Positions 20,765 through 30,381 of a DNA stretch of 64,000 nucleotides are shown here, one piece after another (positions within the stretch are counted from its first letter, which is position 1; each line of letters opens with the position of its first letter). Made by a program: the position numbers and the translations under genes. The notes under the pieces were generated by a model, which saw nothing but the letters and a program-made list of their open reading frames with translations, had not been told where the DNA came from and made no database searches. Location: positions 41,482 to 105,481 of the forward strand of contig JAFEMH010007007.1 in the NCBI GenBank assembly GCA_022495995.1, given 5' to 3'. Source of the stretch: Adenophora triphylla var. japonica (lineage: Eukaryota > Streptophyta > Magnoliopsida > Asterales > Campanulaceae).

Positions 20765-20836
20765 ATTTATCTCCTTCCCAAAAGCAATACTGGTCCGTAC
20801 CGACCTCTTTGCAACCCAGGTCTGTCCGTACGGACC
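20765..20836 (-). promoter_or_regulatory. Putative promoter of the antisense PMD-like gene
   Basis: Two copies of the LTR palindrome (20823-20836 and 20792-20805, one base off each) stand about 20 bp before a TATA-like GATAAAT on the minus strand (20771-20765). That is some 90 bp before the ATG at 20674. In the LTR the last palindrome is 21 bp before TATAAATAG. The spacing match supports a promoter copied from, or evolved like, the LTR U3. Confidence 0.5.
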
Positions 20837-21169
20837 TCTTTGCAACCAGGACCCATTTTCCCAGCAAACAGTACAACAACCACTGTCCCCAGCAGGACCT
20901 TGCTCCAAATTGCCCAAACACTCGCCAAAACCATTCCCGGCAAGCATACACTACCCAGAAACGCACCCTCAGCTCACGTGGCATTCACAAATAAAAAAAA
21001 TAGCAACCATTCCTAGGACAATTCTCGGGAATCACAAAAAACGACATTACATCTTAAAATAAAATACTTTTGCCATGCAAATACGAGTGTTTTATTACAG
21101 GTACCTCTAAAAGTCTGTTGCTAAAAAAAAAAGAAGAGAAGATATGGAAAGAGGGAAAGCAAATGAATC

Positions 21170-22094
21170 CTAATCCGACTCTTCAGCATCATCATCCTCA
21201 CCAAGGTCCTCAAGAGAGAAGTCGGGCATCCCGGTAAAGTCGCCAGCCACCTCCTCGTCGTCAGAGTACCGAACCCCCTCCTGAGGTTGGTACTCAAAGT
21301 AATCAGAAGGATCAAATCCGACGAAAGGATCAAAGAAGGAAGGCTCTGACGAACCCTCACCCTGTGCATCCGACGGAGGAAAGAACTGGTAAAGGGTCTG
21401 CGGCCTCGAAGCTCCCGAAGACGTCCCGACATCCATGCTATGCCGCCCGCCGAAGGTCCTCCCCGTCGCTGCTCCGCCGCTCTCGATGGAGGAACATCTA
21501 CAGAATGCCTCGAAGGCATCGGCGTATACGCCGGCACACGACGCGAAGACCGGCAAGACATCTTCGACGCCATCTTCTTCGCGAAGGACCGCATCGCCAC
21601 GAAACGGCGGGTCAGCATGTCATAGGCTCTCCCCGGGACCTGCACGAGTAAACAGCCAAAGAAACGCTCAGCAATACAGTAATACTCAACAAAAAGAAAA
21701 AAAAACACAGAAAAGATGCCAAGATGGAAAAGAGTAAGCACACTCACCGGCCTATCAGGATCCACTTCCGGGGCAAAGCCAGTGCCTCGAGGACGCAGTA
21801 CGGACACCCTCCTCCTCGATGAGTCCCCACGAACATATGTGAAATCCGGCCCAGGCACCGGAACCTCTGGGGGACCCTGCGGACCAGCCTCCCTCTCCCT
21901 CGCCAACACCTGTGGCGTCCTCAACTTCCTCCTCACAAAGACCCTCTCTCCCAAGTACATGACGTCGCAGTTCAGGCCCCGCAGCATCTTCCTCTGCGTT
22001 GTCACCACGGGAGCACCCTCAAAATCGTCAGCCTCATACCGAGCCCAGGGGTACAGATCAAACTCCGCTGGGCTATCTCTTTGGCCTTATAATC
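21170..22094 (-). pseudogene. Second antisense ORF of element A, with a 108-bp intron
   Basis: The minus-strand frame is open from about 22094. It reads DLYPWARYEADDFEG, then RKMLRGLNCDVMYLGERVFV and PEVPVPGPDFTYVRGD. A canonical intron is visible: donor CCG/GTGAGTG at 21748/21747 and acceptor TGCAG/GTCCC at 21640/21639. It has a T-rich 3' end, is 108 nt long and is phase 0, so the frame also reads through it. After the acceptor come VPGRAYDMLTRRF and a frame change near 21560-21600, then an acidic tail (SDDEEVAGDFTG, EDLGEDDDAEESD) ending at 21170. A first exon further upstream is likely. I do not recognise the family. Confidence 0.5.
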
Positions 22095-22565
22095 TTTGTC
22101 CCTGGATGTCTAAAGGCCTATTTCAGCAGATTCGATGCAGATTGGTCCTCAAGGCAACGCAACCACCGGCCGTCAGTGTAAGCCCGGACAATCGCCCACT
22201 CAACGGCAATTCAACCACCGGCCGTCAATGTAAGCCCGAACTTCGCCCACTAAACGGTAAAACAAGCGCAAGAAGGAGCCCGCACCTCCAAGCACAAATC
22301 TCAAGGCACAAGACGCCTCCAAAACGCTCAACGGCAACGCAAGCACCGGCCGTCATCGTAAGCCCGGACCTCGCCCACTCCACGGCAACTCAAGCACCGA
22401 CCATCAAAGTAAGCCCGAAGTTACTTTCTCAGCAGAAAAGGCCCCTACAAGGCCATGATAATCCCCAACGGATGAACACCGGCAGTCATCGTAAGTCCAA
22501 TCTTTTTTCCAACGGATAAAACGCGAGCCGTTCACACCTCTCACAGACAAAGCTCAAGGCAGCCA
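22095..22565. repeat. Degenerate GC-rich repeats in the element A tail
   Basis: Words such as CACCGGCCGTCA and GTAAGCCCGGACCTCGCCCA recur about five times between 22140 and 22500 at irregular spacing. This is a decayed minisatellite. Confidence 0.6.
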
Positions 22566-22571
22566 TGCCTC

Positions 22572-22733
22572 CACAACCGCAGCCGGAAGACGATTCAAGT
22601 CCTCACGCATGGCACAACCGCAGCCAGAAGACGATTCAAGTCCTTATGCATGACGCAACCGCAGCCGAAAGACGATTCAAGTCCTCATGCATGACACAAC
22701 CGCAGTCAGAAGACGATTCAAGTCCTCCCACAT
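22572..22733. repeat. 42-bp minisatellite, four copies
   Basis: Copies of a unit containing CAACCGCAGCCGGAAGACGA and TTCAAGTCCTCA differ at a few positions. It lies in the 3' tail of element A. Confidence 0.8.
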
Positions 22734-22915
22734 CACTATCTCCAGCCCGGAAGGCTTTAAACCACTCGGACCGGAAGACCGTATAAACCTCCCACATCAC
22801 TATCTCCAGCCCGGAAGGCTTTAAACCACTCGGTCCGGAAGACCGTATAAACCTCCCACATCACTGTCTCCGCCCCGGAAGGCCTTAAACCACCCGATTA
22901 GGAAAATCGTAAAAT
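22724..22915. repeat. 64-bp minisatellite, three copies
   Basis: The unit contains CCCACATCACTATCTCCAGC and CCGGAAGACCGTATAAA. The second and third copies begin near 22788 and 22852. Confidence 0.8.
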
Positions 22916-22919
22916 TTCC

Positions 22920-23050
22920 ATCCCAGGACGCCATCACGTCCTCACAATTGACCTCGGCGGTCCCCACATCTTAGGACACCATCACGTCCTTATCACTGAC
23001 CTCGGCGGTCACACCACATCTTAGGGCACCACCACGCCCACATACACTCA
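22920..23050. repeat. ~48-bp minisatellite, about three copies
   Basis: The unit contains GGACGCCATCACGTCCT and TGACCTCGGCGGTC. The third copy is diverged. Confidence 0.65.
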
Positions 23051-23127
23051 CAAATTCACGACCTCTGAACTACGATCAGGCTTGATTCCCGCCAGGGATA
23101 CGTAGGAATCCTATCACAGGGTCCAGC

Positions 23128-23400
23128 CACCGACCTATGCGGTCACCCTGGACGCCTCCACGTCCTTACCACCGACCTATGCGGTCACCCTGGACGCCTC
23201 CACGTCACCCAGGACGCCTCCACGTCCTTACCACCGACCTATGCGGTCACCCTAGATGCTTCCACGTCACCCAGGACGCCTCCACGTCCTTACCACCGAC
23301 CTATACGGTCACCCAGGACGCCTCCACGTCCTTACCACCGACCTATGCGGTCATCCAGGACGCCTCCACGTCCTTACCACCAACCTATGCGGTCACCCAC
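23128..23400. repeat. ~42-bp minisatellite, six to seven copies
   Basis: The unit contains GGACGCCTCCACGTCCTTAC and CACCGACCTATGCGGTCACC. Copy length varies through partial duplications. A ~65-bp direct repeat (23065-23128 and 23478-23543, containing GAACTACGATCAGGCTTGAT) flanks it. Confidence 0.8.
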
Positions 23401-23693
23401 AGGATACCATCACATCCACACACAGAGTCTCAGTTAAAGGATAGCTCACGTCCTCGTACACAACACTCACCCCACACACGAACTACGATCAGGCTTGATT
23501 CCCGCTAGGGATACGTAGGAATCCTATCACAGGGTCCAGCCAACTGACCTAAACGGTCACACGACAGGACACCGCCATGTCCTCACGCACCGACCTACAC
23601 GGTCACTTCCTCTTCCAACACGCGATCCAGATTAGGACCCTTATCTTATCGACGACCCCACTTCCTCCGTAAGTGACGTCGTCGAGGGGCTTC

Positions 23694-25110
23694 TGTAAGT
23701 ACCCCAATCTGGATCACCCTCTTCCGAGCACATGGGAAACACCGCAGACTCACAAGCGCAGTCTCGAAGACCTTTGACACTCAAAACCCTCAAAAAACCC
23801 CTAGCCAAACCAAGGGAGGAACCTTTCTGGGATAAAAAGGGACAAAAGGACCTTTTCAAAATTTTTCAGAAATCAGGAAAGCACTAATGGTCCGTACGGA
23901 CCTCTTTGCTGCAATAATTACTGAATCCCCTTAAAGTCCAATATATTCCCTCAAATCCCGGAGAACATCATTACTCCCATACATGGTTGGTCCGTACGGA
24001 CCTCTTTGCATGCTAAGGTGGTCCGTACGGACCTCTTTGCACAGGGGACACCATCATTCCAGAATATTCACAATTATTACAGATTCCCTCAAATCGAGGA
24101 AAACTAAAATTCTGGATAACCTACAAGGTCCGTACGGACCTCTTTGCACCAAATCTGGCACTATAAATAGAGGGCTCCCCCTCCCTCATTTCACACACCT
24201 CCCTCTTCTCTCCTCTCCCCCCAGCCTTTAGGCTCCCCTCTAAGACCCTTCGGGGCAATCCCGGCCCCTTTCGGATCCTTCCAAGGCCTTCTGAGCTCCC
24301 TTGTGGTGCTCCGAAGCCTCTCCGAGCGCTCCCGCGACGCTCCCGCGCTGCCCCGAGGCACTCTCGAGGTACTCTGAGGCCCCTCGTGGTACTCCGAGGC
24401 CTTGCCTGGTCTTTCCCAAGGAATCCCGGCTCTTTCCGAGTCAAGCCGACAGCTTGAACGCACGCCGAAACTCTGCCCGAGTGACTCTTGCCATCTCAAC
24501 GCACGCCGAACCTCTGCCCGAGTGATCCTGCGATCCCAACGCACGCCGAACCTCTGCCCAAACGCAACCTACAATCCCGACGCACGCCGAAACTCTGTCC
24601 GCAGACAACCGGCTCCTCCCGAAGCAATCCCGGTCCGTACCGGAACAATATTCCATCCACAAACACTATTCCCCAGCAGAAGACAGACACGAACCAACAT
24701 TGGTAAGGCTTCCTTCCATTACTATTTCAATACATTTCAATAAGCAGTGTACAATGTAGACATCCGATACAACATGCATTTTTAAAAGCACATACACACA
24801 CACACAACAGTTAAAGAATATTAGGGGTATTCGAAAGACTCGTTTTTACGAGGCGACTCGGGTGAGCTCTAAGATTCTAATATTCTCTTTCCGAGGAGTC
24901 ATCTGACCTCCGAACTCAAAATCTCATCACACAAAAACAGTTTATTTTTCTAAACTGATGCCCTTTTTCAATGTTTTGGGCTTAATAAAAACGGCGTGGC
25001 GACTCTACAAAGCGAAAAACAAAACGGCAAGACACCTCCAACGCTGCAAAGAGGGGAAATGCCAGATGCCGGGGCGCGAACGCGCTGCCTCTCGGATCCG
25101 GGTAATTTCA
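23694..25110 (+). repeat. 3' LTR of element A
   Basis: It runs from TGTAAGTACCCC to GGGTAATTTCA and is preceded by a weak purine tract (TCGAGGGGC). Palindromes are at 23889-23902, 23989-24002, 24020-24033 and 24127-24140, all four perfect. The TATA box is at 24162-24170 and the hairpin at 24839-24852. I count about 35 differences from the 5' LTR by eye. Confidence 0.95.
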
Positions 25111-25115
25111 CCATG

Positions 25116-25770
25116 CAGTTGGACAATTTTTCCAACGCCAATGCATACAATCTAAGCTGCCTAACATGCCTGGAAAGCCACGTTTCTTACCAATTTCCAA
25201 TATCCTAGCAACGTCAGCAGCGTTGGGTGAACGTAGATACTCCCCTCCAAATACCTCGATAATACCTTGACAAAATCGGTTAAGACACTTTATTCTAGTA
25301 GGCTCTCCTATTCGAATATACTCATCAACAGCATCGGCAGGCACACCTAGTAATAGGATCCGCAAAGCGGTAGTTGTCTTCTGAAAAGTCGATAACCCGA
25401 GTGTACCAGCTGCATTTCTTTTTTTAACAAAGTAATTGTCATGAATTTTTATAGCATCAGCAATACGAAAGAATAACTCACGAGACATTCGAAATCGACG
25501 TCAAAACTGCTCCTTCCCCCATTCGGTTTTATATGCGAAATAATCATTGAACATTCTAATATCACCCATTTCTCTTGATCGATCAATCATTATATGGCCA
25601 GGAATTGAGCCCCTACAAATAGTCGGAATATGATGATTAATGAGTAATTGAGAAGCAAGTCCTCGATTAATCGAGATCTACTTCAAAATTAGTTCGTCAT
25701 CACCAAAAGAGGAAGAAGAAGACGAGTTCGATAATACTGAAAGTGATGGACCGCCAATATTGAAATTCAT
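25116..25770 (-). pseudogene. PIF/Harbinger transposase, N-terminal part
   Basis: The start ATG is taken at 25770 (MNFNIGGPSLSVLS). The frame holds stops TAG after GDDELILK and TGA after EWGKEQF (near 25500), then runs open from MSRELFFRIADAI to the insertion site. It includes the helix-turn-helix-like LSTFQKTTTALRILLLG and LGSLDCMHWRWKNCP, where the first catalytic Asp codon is at 25150-25152. These are standard plant PIF landmarks. Two in-frame stops and the element A insertion make it non-functional. Confidence 0.85.
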
Positions 25771-26025
25771 ATTGACTTGGGCGAATAAGGAGGAAGATAA
25801 CTAAAGAGAAATATGTGTGTTTAAAACAAATAAGGAGGAAGATAACTAAATAGAAAGAACTGGTAAGTTGGGAGTTTAAAAGAAATGTGATATGATATTT
25901 CCCAGAACCCAATCATAGGTACCAACCAGTCTAGAGATCAATTTTGATCTCGAATTGTGACTGAATACAACTCGACAAAAAATGCGCTCCTGTAGGAGCG
26001 AAATCGAAGATCTCTGTAAGGTCGT

Positions 26026-27036
26026 ATGACTACCATCATTAAAGCTATGGAAAAATTAAGGAGTTGTATTCGGCAGATTGAAAATTTGAATTGTAGTGGC
26101 GCTTCAGAAAAGGACATAGTGAGTATCTATTAATTTTTGTTTCACTAGTATACATATCGTTTTTTTTAATATTATTTTGTAATAATGATTTGGACTCATT
26201 ATTTTATGCAGTATGATCAGGCGAAAACACTCTTATATCAGGATCCAGAATTTGCAAAATGGTTCAAATTTGATCATGTATGGGAGTGATGAAAAATATC
26301 GAAAAAATTGCCCCAAACCATGGTGATAGTTCGTCACACATCAAACCATCAGGACTTGACTTGATGGCCAAAGCACTGGGACACCAACACGGAGGTCCTT
26401 GGTTCGACTCCCCCCAGTGGTTAGAGTGGATGATTATCCCTCCCTAGTTAATATTAGGCGCCTCTGGAGGGATTTTAAGGAAATTTCAGAGAATTGATGG
26501 ACTTGTTAGTAAATTGACTTACACAAAAAAGGGGCTTGACTCAAGATGGGCAAGCCTCAAAAAAAAAAAAAAAAAAAAAAAGTTCGTCACACATCAATTC
26601 ACAAGCACCTGAGACGCCAATATCATCGTCATCTCCTAGTCTGTCATCATTTTCTGTCAATTTAAGTGACGATAGTAGCCCCTCTCCTACTTCATCCCAA
26701 AGACCAATTGGGATTAAAAAAGCTAAACTTAAAAGAAAACAAAATGATGACTCCACAACATCTATCAATTTGTTAATACGTCAAAATGAAGAAATGGTGA
26801 AAGTGATGAAAAAGAAAGTTGAGCAGAGAAAATTGCGCGATGAATATAAAATAATGATGGTAGACATCAATACTATTTCGGATCCAGTTGCACGGGCATA
26901 CATTGAAAGTGAACGAACAAAAATAATGCAGAAAAGAGATGATCAACAAAACTTTCAAACATCAAATAACATAGATGGGTTTGAAAGCTTATACCAAAAT
27001 ATTGGACCATCCGGTAACAATCTATCAGATTTTTAA
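26026..27036 (+). pseudogene. PIF-associated Myb/SANT-type protein (second PIF gene)
   Basis: PIF elements carry a Myb-like partner needed with the transposase for mobility. Here only the C-terminal half remains. MTTIIKAMEKLRSCIRQIEN and CSGASEKDI are followed by a GT-AG intron (about 26119-26210). Then come YDQAKTLLYQDPEFAKWFKF and DHVW, a frame change at GTATGGGAGTGATG, the SINE insertion, and the tail RPIGIKKAKLKRKQND with a coiled-coil-like MVKVMKKKVEQRKLRDEYKI ending at 27036. The SANT N-terminus is lost. It diverges from the transposase gene across ~250 bp. Confidence 0.7.
26345..26580 (+). mobile_element. tRNA-derived SINE
   Basis: It is flanked by the 17-bp duplication agttcgtcacacatcaa (26328-26344 and 26581-26597). 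It has a pol III box A-like TGGCCAAAGCACTGG, a perfect box B GGTTCGACTCC (about 26400-26410) and a 22-base poly-A tail (26559-26580). Length is 236 bp. It interrupts the PIF Myb-like gene. Confidence 0.92.
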
Positions 27037-27329
27037 AAATAATTTCAATTTCAATTTCATGTTATATGTATTTGTATTTTTTATTTGAATTTGTATTTGT
27101 ATTTCCACTTTGAATGTATTCTTATTTGTGTTTGTATTTTAAATTTGTATTTCAAGTGAGTTTCTCTAATTAATTTTGTTTTTTTATTTTATCTTCAATA
27201 TTTTAACATATTTTCAAAGTTTTGTAATTTTGTTTAAAAAATTACTAATCTAATTGGATAATTTTGCTTAAATGAAAAAAAAAAAACAAATTCCATAATA
27301 TAAAGAATAAATATTAAATTAAAAATATA

Positions 27330-27390
27330 TACTATCTTCGTCTCAAATAAAAAAAAATTGATAATTCATTTTGAGACGAAGGAGGAATTT
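27330..27390. repeat. Small Stowaway-like foldback
   Basis: TTCGTCTCAAA and TTTTGAGACGAAGGAG form an inverted pair about 40 bp apart in the tail of the PIF element. It is probably an internally deleted MITE. Confidence 0.5.
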
Positions 27391-27659
27391 AGTAATTAAA
27401 AAAAATGAAAAAGCTTCTAGATCCACCGCGAGATGCAAATCAATGAAGCCCAAGAGAGAGAGATAGCTCAGCAATGAAGAAGACTGACGAAATTCAACAA
27501 TAAAAAATAGGGATGGCGCAAGAAATTGCCTGCACCAAATTTGACGCATCTTTAAGGCATCGCTAAAATAGCGGGAGATTTGGCGTCGCTGTTAGAGGAG
27601 GATCTCGCACCAAATTGGAGTTGGCGCAGATAATTGCGTCGCTCTTGGAGACAGTCTTA

Positions 27660-28979
27660 GAACAAACTTTTATACTTTAAAAAGGTTTGTTTTATTATTC
27701 AAATAATCAATTTTGCTATAAAATTTGTGAGATAACTATATGTTAAATTTAACAGTTTAAACTGACAAATTAAAAAAATTTAATGATAAAACAGATAAAT
27801 TTAACTGGTAAATATTGGGTACGAGTTAAAGCTACTCTCGTTATTAAAACGGTTTGTCTGTTAATTAAAATTGTTAGATTTGTCATATGGTATTATAATA
27901 GTTTTAAATAGTAAAATTGACACTTTTAATAGTAAATTAACACTTTTAATAGTAATAATGATAATTTTAATATTAAAACTGACAATTTTAGAAGACATAA
28001 TTACAAGTTTTTTTTTTTTTTGTAATTCTATGAATTTCATGAGAATAAAATTGTCCAAAACATGGTTCACACTTTGCTATTTATATGAAATAAATAAAAA
28101 CAAAAACCTTAAATTGGTAAAAAAAAATATATATATATATAGGTTTTTACAAGCTTTTGTGATTTGAAAATCAATACAAAGTAGGTCAACAATGGAAGTG
28201 AGTTACAAAGGTGAAAAGTAGTGTATGTTGGTTAAAAAAATCTTTTTATTTTTATTTTTTTAATTCTATGAATTTCTTGAGTATAAAATGTCCGAAACAT
28301 AGTTCACACTTTGCCATTTACAGTTCGAAATAAATGAAAATAACAACTTAAAATGGGACGGAGGAAAAAATGGAAAATATAAAAGAATCGGACGGAGTGA
28401 GTAATACGTAAAAGGGCGGGCGTATATATAGTCAACAATTTAAAGTGAAGGGTTGATCATAGTTGTTGCTATCTTGAAGCAGAATCATATATTGGACCCT
28501 AACAAGCCTACTATATTAGAAAGTCTTAAAGAGAGTGAAGTGAAGTGAAGTTCCAATAATGGATTTAAAAGAGATTTGCATATTTGATCTTTTTGTAAGT
28601 TGCAAGTTAAAAGATTTTTGTTCTGCAGACTTAGGGCTCGTCTGGTGCACAGTTTTATAAACGGAGATTTTTTAAAATGGAGCTTTTTTTGGACGCTATA
28701 ATTTTGAGCGGCCAAAATATTCACAACTTTTTAAAATTCAACCGTCTAAAACTCTTGATTAACACGCTTAATATAAAAAAACTGAATTTTTTTATCTCCG
28801 TTTTAACAAAAACGCTCGACAAGACATGGCTTTAGTTGCATATGGACAAGTGGTCAAGACTTGTCACGCCCTTCCATAGTGGACATTGGACCCATAATAT
28901 CTTTTTTAGGTCAACATTTGCCAAAGATCTTCTAATCACCTTTAAAAATAAATCAATTTGCAATTTTTCTTATCATTTA
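27660..28979. other. AT-rich spacer with a ~95-bp direct repeat
   Basis: No gene. Copies at about 28019-28113 and 28259-28353 share AATTCTATGAATTTC and TTCACACTTTGC. A third diverged copy is near 30035-30080. GGGACGGAGG and GGACGGAGTGAG at 28350-28400 are MITE end remnants. Confidence 0.5.
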
Positions 28980-29260
28980 CTCCCTCCGCCCCACCCAAGT
29001 GTGCACCATTAACCAAGGCACGCCGATTAAAAAATATTATTAAGATAATGAAAATGTGTGGTAGAAAATGAAGAAAAGGAATGAGTGGAGTAAATAGTAG
29101 GCTGGTTGAATAAATTGTGTGGTGGAGAATGAGTGGAGTTAATGAGTGAGTGGGGTAGGGAGAATATAAAATATTAAAGGACATATCATTTATGATAGTT
29201 TACACTGGGCTGAAACAGATCAAAAGGAAAATAGTGTACACTGAGCTGAAACGGAGGGAA
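28980..29260. mobile_element. Stowaway MITE
   Basis: It begins CTCCCTCCGCCCC and ends in CGGAGGGAA, with TA on both sides. 281 bp, non-coding. Confidence 0.85.
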
Positions 29261-29271
29261 TATTATTTATA

Positions 29272-29799
29272 CTACCTCCGGTCTCGATTTAACGTTTTTA
29301 ATTTGTTATACTTTACACCTTTATTAATAAATCAAGACAAAACTAGTTGAGAATAGTAGTTAGTGAAGAATATAATTATTCATTCATAAAACAAGTGAGT
29401 GAAAATAGATAGGTAAGTAATGAATTTTTTTATTGTAATATACTCTCTCCATCCCGGAGTAAGGGTGTGAGTTTGACTTTACGCGCTTTTTAAGAAAAAA
29501 TAAATATTGTGAGTATTAAAATTAAACTAGGAAAGAGAAAATGGGTTAAGAGTTTTTGTTATTATAATGATAAGTGGACCCATTATTCATTTTTAGTAAT
29601 AAAATAACTAAAAATTTTAATATAAAATAAATCAAAAAAGAAAGTAAGAATTTTAAACTGAAACGGATGAGTATGAACTTTTGTATGGATGAGATGATTC
29701 AAAATGCTATTTTGTTATTTAAGAAATAAAGTAATTAAAACCTCAAATTGAAATAAACCAAATTGAAAAGTAACAAACTTAAACTAAAACATAAAAAAG
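29272..29799. mobile_element. Degenerate Stowaway MITE with a nested MITE
   Basis: The outer copy begins CTACCTCCGGTCTCG and ends near 29799, where its TA (29800-29801) is also the start TA of the next element. A second MITE (29443-29671, CTCTCTCCATCCCGG to AAACGGATGAG) sits inside it. Confidence 0.6.
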
Positions 29800-29801
29800 T
29801 A

Positions 29802-30120
29802 CTCCCTCCGCCCCATTTTAAGGGTGTTAGGGGGAGTATTTCACGCTTTTTAAAAAAAATATTTAAAAATGAATAACGAATTGCAAGTGGGTATAAGATT
29901 AGAGGAGGGGGTGTAAAAGTTAAAACATTTAATCTTTTCCCCCTTTTTTTAATTGGTTTTTTTTTGTAAATATGTTAATATTATAAGGACATAATGAATG
30001 ATTTTTTTGTAAATATATTTACATTATAAGGGTATAAATGTTCGAAACAATGTTCAAAATTTGCTATTTATAAAATAGGACTCTTAAAAAATCTAAGAAT
30101 GCAATATATTTTTTCAGTTG
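29802..30120. mobile_element. One-ended Stowaway MITE remnant
   Basis: The left end CTCCCTCCGCCCCATTTTAA is clear. No matching right end is seen before the next element. Confidence 0.5.
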
Positions 30121-30124
30121 TATA

Positions 30125-30381
30125 CTTTCTCCGTCCCATATTATATTACCCATTTACTGTTTTGCACAGAAAATAAAGAATAATATTATTAAAGTAGGAG
30201 TTGTGAGTGGGTAGGAGAGAGAAAGTGGGGTAGAGAATAGTAAATGAATAGTTATTGTGAGTATGACAAGTGGGTCCCATGAATAAAGAAGTATTAAAAA
30301 GTTTCATTTTTAGGAAAATGTGACTTTTAAGTGGGACGCCGTAAATAACAAAGTCGATAAGATTTTAGGGGACGGAAGGAG
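30125..30381. mobile_element. Stowaway MITE
   Basis: It starts CTTTCTCCGTCCC and ends GGGGACGGAAGGAG, flanked by TA. 257 bp. Confidence 0.85.

Larger units (their letters stand above)
9526..25110 (+). mobile_element. Element A: Tat/Ogre-type Ty3 LTR retrotransposon, 15.6 kb
   Basis: The element is bounded by the identical 5-bp duplications ccatg (9521-9525 and 25111-25115). LTRs of 1421 and 1417 bp are nearly identical, with about 2-3% difference by eye. The order is 5' LTR, primer site, long leader, gag remnant, protease with G-patch, RT, dual RNase H, integrase, then a 5-kb tail with antisense genes and minisatellites, and the 3' LTR. Great length, the G-patch behind the protease, extra antisense ORFs and a repeat-rich 3' tail are known traits of Tat/Ogre elements. 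No capsid core is visible, and frame breaks occur in pro-pol. Confidence 0.93.
8061..27656 (-). mobile_element. PIF/Harbinger transposon, interrupted by element A
   Basis: Both ends abut TTA (8058-8060 and 27657-27659), the usual PIF/Harbinger target duplication. The ends GGTCATTTCCAACCG and, on the other strand, GACTGTCTCCAAGAG are only partly similar. Inside are a minus-strand DDE transposase gene (8967-9525 plus 25116-25770) and a plus-strand Myb/SANT-type second gene (about 26026-27036). The two genes diverge, as in many plant PIF elements. The 15.6-kb insertion of element A, a hAT-type MITE (8276-8721) and a SINE (26345-26580) came later. Confidence 0.75.

Noticed and set aside
20617..20994. 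125-codon plus frame opposite the PMD-like start
   Set aside because: It overlaps the antisense promoter and coding region and has no recognisable domain.
21716..22519. 267-codon plus frame in the tail of element A
   Set aside because: It runs through the antisense intron and minisatellite, with Ser/Pro/Thr-rich composition typical of an opposite-strand shadow.
23137..23508. 123-codon frame with PWTPPRPYHRPM repeats
   Set aside because: Translation of the 42-bp minisatellite, whose unit is a multiple of three.
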